11,614 nucleotides of DNA from assembly GCA_020434085.1 (NCBI GenBank), contig JAGRBM010000371.1, positions 1-11,614 on the forward strand. Reading direction: 5' to 3'. The translations under genes and the position numbers were made by a program. Positions 8,312-11,614 of this stretch are shown in pieces. This stretch comes from Chrysiogenia bacterium (lineage in GTDB: Bacteria > JAGRBM01). The notes under the pieces are model-generated. The model saw only the letters and a list, made by a program, of their open reading frames with translations. It was not told the DNA's origin and ran no database searches. The first letter of the stretch is position 1; each line of letters begins with the position of its first letter.

Positions 8312-8460
8312 AGTGGAAGCTCCCTCCGCTCCTCTTGAAAAGTAGTGCCGGTCCCGCCCCGCGGGGATCCAGCCCGTCGCAAGTGCCGCCCCGGTGGCGC
8401 GTCGCTCAAACCCGCGTCCCGCGCTGACCTGAGCATCGCCCACCTTGAGTCGGCCCGGTG

Positions 8461-8489
8461 AGGGTAAGGGGGATTGACTGGTCAGTCAA
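8461..8489 (-). promoter_or_regulatory. Candidate promoter of the middle dehydrogenase gene
   Basis: On the minus strand TTGACT (8484-8489) and TACCCT (8461-8466) are separated by 17 bp. The -35 box is good and the -10 box weak. The -35 box and spacer are covered by the palindrome at 8473-8490, as expected for a repressible promoter. The leader would be about 140 nt. Confidence 0.5.
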
Positions 8490-8490
8490 T
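8473..8490. promoter_or_regulatory. 18-bp palindromic operator, TetR-family type
   Basis: ATTGACTGGTCAGTCAAT has perfect 8-bp inverted arms around a 2-bp centre. TTGACTGaCCAGTCAA-type palindromes are typical operators of TetR-family repressors of fatty acid and related catabolism. It overlaps the candidate -35 element and spacer, so a bound repressor would block transcription. No regulator gene is in the window. Confidence 0.65.
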
Positions 8491-8520
8491 GATACGGGGT
8501 TCAGCCTTTGTCGCAGCCCA

Positions 8521-8556
8521 AACCGGCCAGAACCGGCCGCCGGCGGCGTTTCTGCC
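8521..8556. other. GC-rich hairpin-forming stretch after the upstream dehydrogenase gene
   Basis: AACCGGCC occurs twice (8521 and 8531), and the second copy opens a near-palindrome ending CGGCGGCGTT. It lies directly downstream of the stop at 8567. Folding is likely in RNA, but no U-run follows in the minus direction, so I do not call it a terminator. It may attenuate read-through into the next gene. Confidence 0.35.
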
Positions 8557-8566
8557 GTCGCTCCTC

Positions 8567-9799
<1,233 letters not shown>

Positions 9800-9853
9800 G
9801 CTCGCTCCCTCCGGGCCACGGGGGCCGCCGCAAGGGCGCCCCCGATTGGGAGC

Positions 9854-9885
9854 TATATAGTGTACTAGTTTGGCGGGGTGGTCAA
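9854..9885 (-). promoter_or_regulatory. Candidate promoter/operator of the first dehydrogenase gene
   Basis: An A+T-rich patch in GC-rich DNA contains TTGACC (9880-9885, minus strand). At 17-bp spacing the -10 is a weak CACTAT (9857-9862); TATATA (9854-9859) would need 20 bp. TAGTGTACTA (9858-9867) is a small near-palindrome that could be a regulator site. It lies about 60 bp before the start codon. Confidence 0.35.
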
Positions 9886-10076
9886 TGGGTTTTGGGGTGG
9901 GCAGTAGGACCCTGTTTTAGCACTTGAGCATATGGTCCGTGATCTTATTGAAGAGAAGGCAAACTACGAGAAGGTGTGTCTGCGTGGGCACGCAAGCAAT
10001 TAGGGTACTGAATTGGAGCGCTACTCGAAGGGAAATTGTGGGAGGGAGCTGGTTGCTCGATGAGACAGCGCATCGA
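9886..10076. other. Gene-free, A+T-richer stretch
   Basis: No convincing gene is seen here. The short plus-strand open frame that begins at 9924 has no ribosome binding site and resembles no family. The base composition drops abruptly from the GC-rich dehydrogenase region, marking the left edge of the A+T-richer toxin-antitoxin segment. I saw no direct repeats or transfer RNA remnants that would mark an integration site. Confidence 0.5.
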
Positions 10077-10526
10077 TTACTGCAATCGCTTCACGATGCC
10101 TTTCTTGCTGATGCTGGCAATAAATGGCCCTTCGTGTCGTCCCAGAAATCGATGAATGGCGGGTAGGGCTAGCGCCAGGATTTCAGCCATTTGTGGTCCG
10201 CTAAGGTTTCCAGATGTGAATACAAACTCTCGCACTTCGAAATCTATAACCGCTTTGCGCTCATTGTACCTGCGACGGATGTTTTGGTCGCAGGTAATCG
10301 CAACCCAGCGATTTCGCCCGACAAGTTCAAGCCATTGTTCATCCGGGATTTTTTCGTGATTGCTGGGAAATGCGTCGAAAATTGTTGTGACAGATTCGCC
10401 CAGGTTACGAAGCGCCTCAGGGATAATGTAGCGCCCAACGTCCCTGTCAGTAAAGAAAACGACGCGTTCAGGCGGCGTTTCGCGCGCGCGCTTCGTAGCG
10501 GAGCGCTTCCTGGATCGCCTGCTCAC
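10077..10526 (-). CDS. VapC45-like PIN-domain toxin
   Basis: A protein of about 149 residues with a PIN-like fold, the second gene of a toxin-antitoxin pair. The expected acidic residues are in family-like positions: FFTDRDVG (Asp27, Asp29), IPDEQWLELV (Asp62, Glu63) and VAITCDQNIRRR (Asp80). The tail HEGPFIASISKKG is also reminiscent of VapC45-type proteins. Such toxins are metal-dependent ribonucleases. The start is uncertain: there is no ATG near the domain, and the GTG at 10524-10526 is the best choice. It would overlap the antitoxin gene by 59 bp. A TTG at 10547 is possible, and the frame runs back to 10640. The basic N-terminal stretch SRRSRKRSATKRAR may therefore be partly untranslated. 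The Mycobacterium tuberculosis pair Rv2018/Rv2019 has the same two-gene organisation as I remember it. Confidence 0.75.
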   Translation of the reverse strand: MSRRSRKRSATKRARETPPERVVFFTDRDVGRYIIPEALRNLGESVTTIFDAFPSNHEKIPDEQWLELVGRNRWVAITCDQNIRRRYNERKAVIDFEVREFVFTSGNLSGPQMAEILALALPAIHRFLGRHEGPFIASISKKGIVKRLQ

Positions 10527-11160
10527 TGGTTTCGTAATCCCGCGCAAGTTCTTCAGGCGATTCGCCCGCCTGCCACCGCTGATAGATGATTTCCGTGCGG
10601 ACGCCGCTGTGGGCAAGTACAGGACGGCCAAATGCGACATCCAGGTTTACAACGATCTCTCTGGTCGGTCGCGTCTGCTCAAACCTTGCACGCGGGAATA
10701 GCTTGATGGGGATTCCGCTCGAGTCGCGCTTGATATTTCTGAGATAGGCTTCGATCACTTTCCTCAGTTCAATCTGGCCTTCCTTTGACAGATTTTCGAT
10801 ATTGCTCAGTCGTTCGAGGAACACATGCTTTCCATCAGTGGCAAAATCGTAGTCAGCGAGTGGATGTCTTGAAGGGTATTGCTTGCGCAAATACGCGACC
10901 GATTTGCGAATCGTTTGCAGTGAAACCTCATGTTCGCGCCGCAAAGCGCTCAAGACATACGCCTCGATAAGATTTGCGAATGATAGAATCTCGTTCTTGG
11001 GATCTGCTGGTGTGATAACCGCTCGACGGGCACCGGTCGCGCGGATCCAATAGCGCAGCGTATTTGCCGGAATATCCAAAATCCGTGCGGCCTCGGCAAC
11101 GCCATAGGAAGGTTGTTCCAGGCGTGCGAGCCGACGTTCCTGCAAAGTCGCTGTTTTCAT
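10468..11160 (-). CDS. VapB45-like antitoxin: HTH plus DUF433 domain
   Basis: A 230-residue protein. Residues 18-42 (SYGVAEAARILDIPANTLRYW is the start of this stretch) form a MerR-like helix-turn-helix for DNA binding. A helical middle part about 55-150 follows. Residues about 165-225 match the DUF433 antitoxin domain, with GRPVLAHSGVRTEIIYQRWQ and a second small helix-turn-helix in GESPEELARDYETSEQAIQE. It should neutralise the PIN toxin and repress the operon. The start is the ATG at 11160; the ribosome binding site is weak. The gene is visibly lower in G+C than the dehydrogenase block. It is much longer than classic VapB antitoxins (about 70-90 residues) but in line with DUF433/VapB45-type proteins. 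Confidence 0.82.
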   Translation of the reverse strand: MKTATLQERRLARLEQPSYGVAEAARILDIPANTLRYWIRATGARRAVITPADPKNEILSFANLIEAYVLSALRREHEVSLQTIRKSVAYLRKQYPSRHPLADYDFATDGKHVFLERLSNIENLSKEGQIELRKVIEAYLRNIKRDSSGIPIKLFPRARFEQTRPTREIVVNLDVAFGRPVLAHSGVRTEIIYQRWQAGESPEELARDYETSEQAIQEALRYEARARNAA

Positions 11161-11189
11161 GGATGGGTTCTCGAACTCAAAGCCCTCAA

Positions 11190-11219
11190 CAATTCGTAGA
11201 TTATCTGATTGGGTGTCAA
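11190..11219 (-). promoter_or_regulatory. Candidate promoter region of the toxin-antitoxin operon
   Basis: On the minus strand a perfect -35 hexamer TTGACA (11214-11219) lies upstream of A+T-rich DNA containing GATAATCT. The nearest -10-like boxes are not at the ideal distance (TAATCT only 10 bp away; CGAATT at 17 bp), so the exact promoter is unclear. Its position about 55 bp before the antitoxin start is right. Confidence 0.35.
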
Positions 11220-11358
11220 AATTCTAGTGGCCAGGAATGGATCCCCTGACAAGGACGCAGTCTGTCACACCTCTCGGATACCCTTTCCTTTGTAGGCTGA
11301 GGGCCCCGTTTCCGCGTGCTGCGTGGCGGCCGGGCTCCCTGTGGGAAAGGAGGCCCCG

Positions 11359-11614
11359 ATGGCGGTGAACATGGCGGATCTGGCGCGGCGTGCGCGCCGG
11401 GCGGACAAGCTGTTGGAACGCGGGCGGGAGGTGGATCTTCGCGACGAGGATTTCTGCCGGCGACTGATGGCCCATTACGACGGGATCGAGGCGGCGTTGC
11501 TGGGAGAAGAGGATTCCGACTTGTCCGAGGAAGCCTTGGCGAAGTCGGAAGGCCGGAGGGCGTTGCCGCGAGCAGGCGATCTCTCCAACGCAAGCATCGG
11601 CACGAAGCGACCCC
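11359..11614 (+). CDS. Unidentified gene, N-terminal 85 residues (3' end outside window)
   Basis: An open frame starts at the ATG at 11359 and remains open to the window edge. It is preceded by AAAGGAGG (11346-11353), a near-perfect Shine-Dalgarno sequence at 5-base spacing, so it is a real translation start. The 85 residues begin MAVNMADLARRARRADKLLE and continue with RDEDFCRRLMAHYDGIEAAL. The stretch is strongly charged and predicted helical, without a signal peptide or membrane segment, and turns less ordered after about residue 55. I do not recognise a family. It is divergent from the antitoxin gene and G+C-rich again, so it probably belongs to the host background rather than to the toxin-antitoxin segment. 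Confidence 0.7.
   Translation, partial: MAVNMADLARRARRADKLLERGREVDLRDEDFCRRLMAHYDGIEAALLGEEDSDLSEEALAKSEGRRALPRAGDLSNASIGTKRP

Noticed and set aside
9886-10076. Possible small gene (80-residue plus-strand frame from 9924)
   Set aside because: It lacks a ribosome binding site, runs into the antisense of the PIN toxin gene and resembles no family.
11247-11267. TGACA...TGTCA inverted pair considered as an insertion sequence end or operator
   Set aside because: The arms are only 5 bp with an 11-bp spacer, there is no matching copy elsewhere in the window, and no transposase is seen.
11216-11593. 125-residue minus-strand frame rich in Pro/Arg at the right edge
   Set aside because: It is antisense to the plus-strand gene with AAAGGAGG and is low-complexity in the manner of GC-rich shadow frames.

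Overview
This is a high-GC bacterial fragment that looks chromosomal. Most genes have strong GGAGG-type ribosome binding sites and use GC-rich codons. Lipid/steroid-type oxidoreductases, a GGDEF enzyme and dispersed palindromic repeats point to a Gram-negative environmental bacterium, perhaps a deltaproteobacterium-like lineage (Desulfobacterota, Myxococcota or a neighbour). The sequence alone does not settle the taxonomy.

Layout. 1-1104 (+): C-terminal part of a GMC flavoprotein oxidoreductase. 1106-1219: a palindromic repeat between convergent genes. 1241-1993 (-): a protein that looks like two fused ferredoxin-like halves, function unknown. 2155-3315 (+): a membrane-anchored diguanylate cyclase, divergent from the previous gene across a 161-bp region with a candidate promoter each way. 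3373-4040 (+): an MNT/HEPN toxin-antitoxin pair (MntA-HepT, type VII). 4170-5765 (+): a GH13 alpha-glucosidase with an isomaltase-type active site. 5800-5829: a strong bidirectional terminator. 5859-9799 (-): three acyl-CoA dehydrogenase genes. Two are close paralogues (about three quarters identical by eye). The third and most downstream is shorter and lacks a glutamate at both usual catalytic positions. 10077-11160 (-): a second toxin-antitoxin pair, a DUF433-type antitoxin with a VapC45-like PIN toxin. 11359-end (+): the start of an unidentified gene with a near-ideal ribosome binding site, cut by the window end.

How the genes relate. The dehydrogenases form a beta-oxidation-type block read leftward from a promoter near 9860. 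A second promoter, before the middle gene, carries an 18-bp TetR-like operator. The short and long dehydrogenases may form a heteromeric enzyme of the kind known from steroid side-chain degradation. The GMC oxidoreductase would fit oxidation of a hydrophobic alcohol, but nothing in the window shows a shared substrate. Both toxin-antitoxin pairs stand out by being visibly richer in A+T than their surroundings, which suggests horizontal acquisition.

I found no CRISPR array, rRNA, tRNA or intact insertion sequence. The most interesting points are the regulated paralogous dehydrogenases with a catalytically odd partner, the two toxin-antitoxin modules, the repeat family, the degenerate inhibitory site of the cyclase, and the truncated gene at the right edge.
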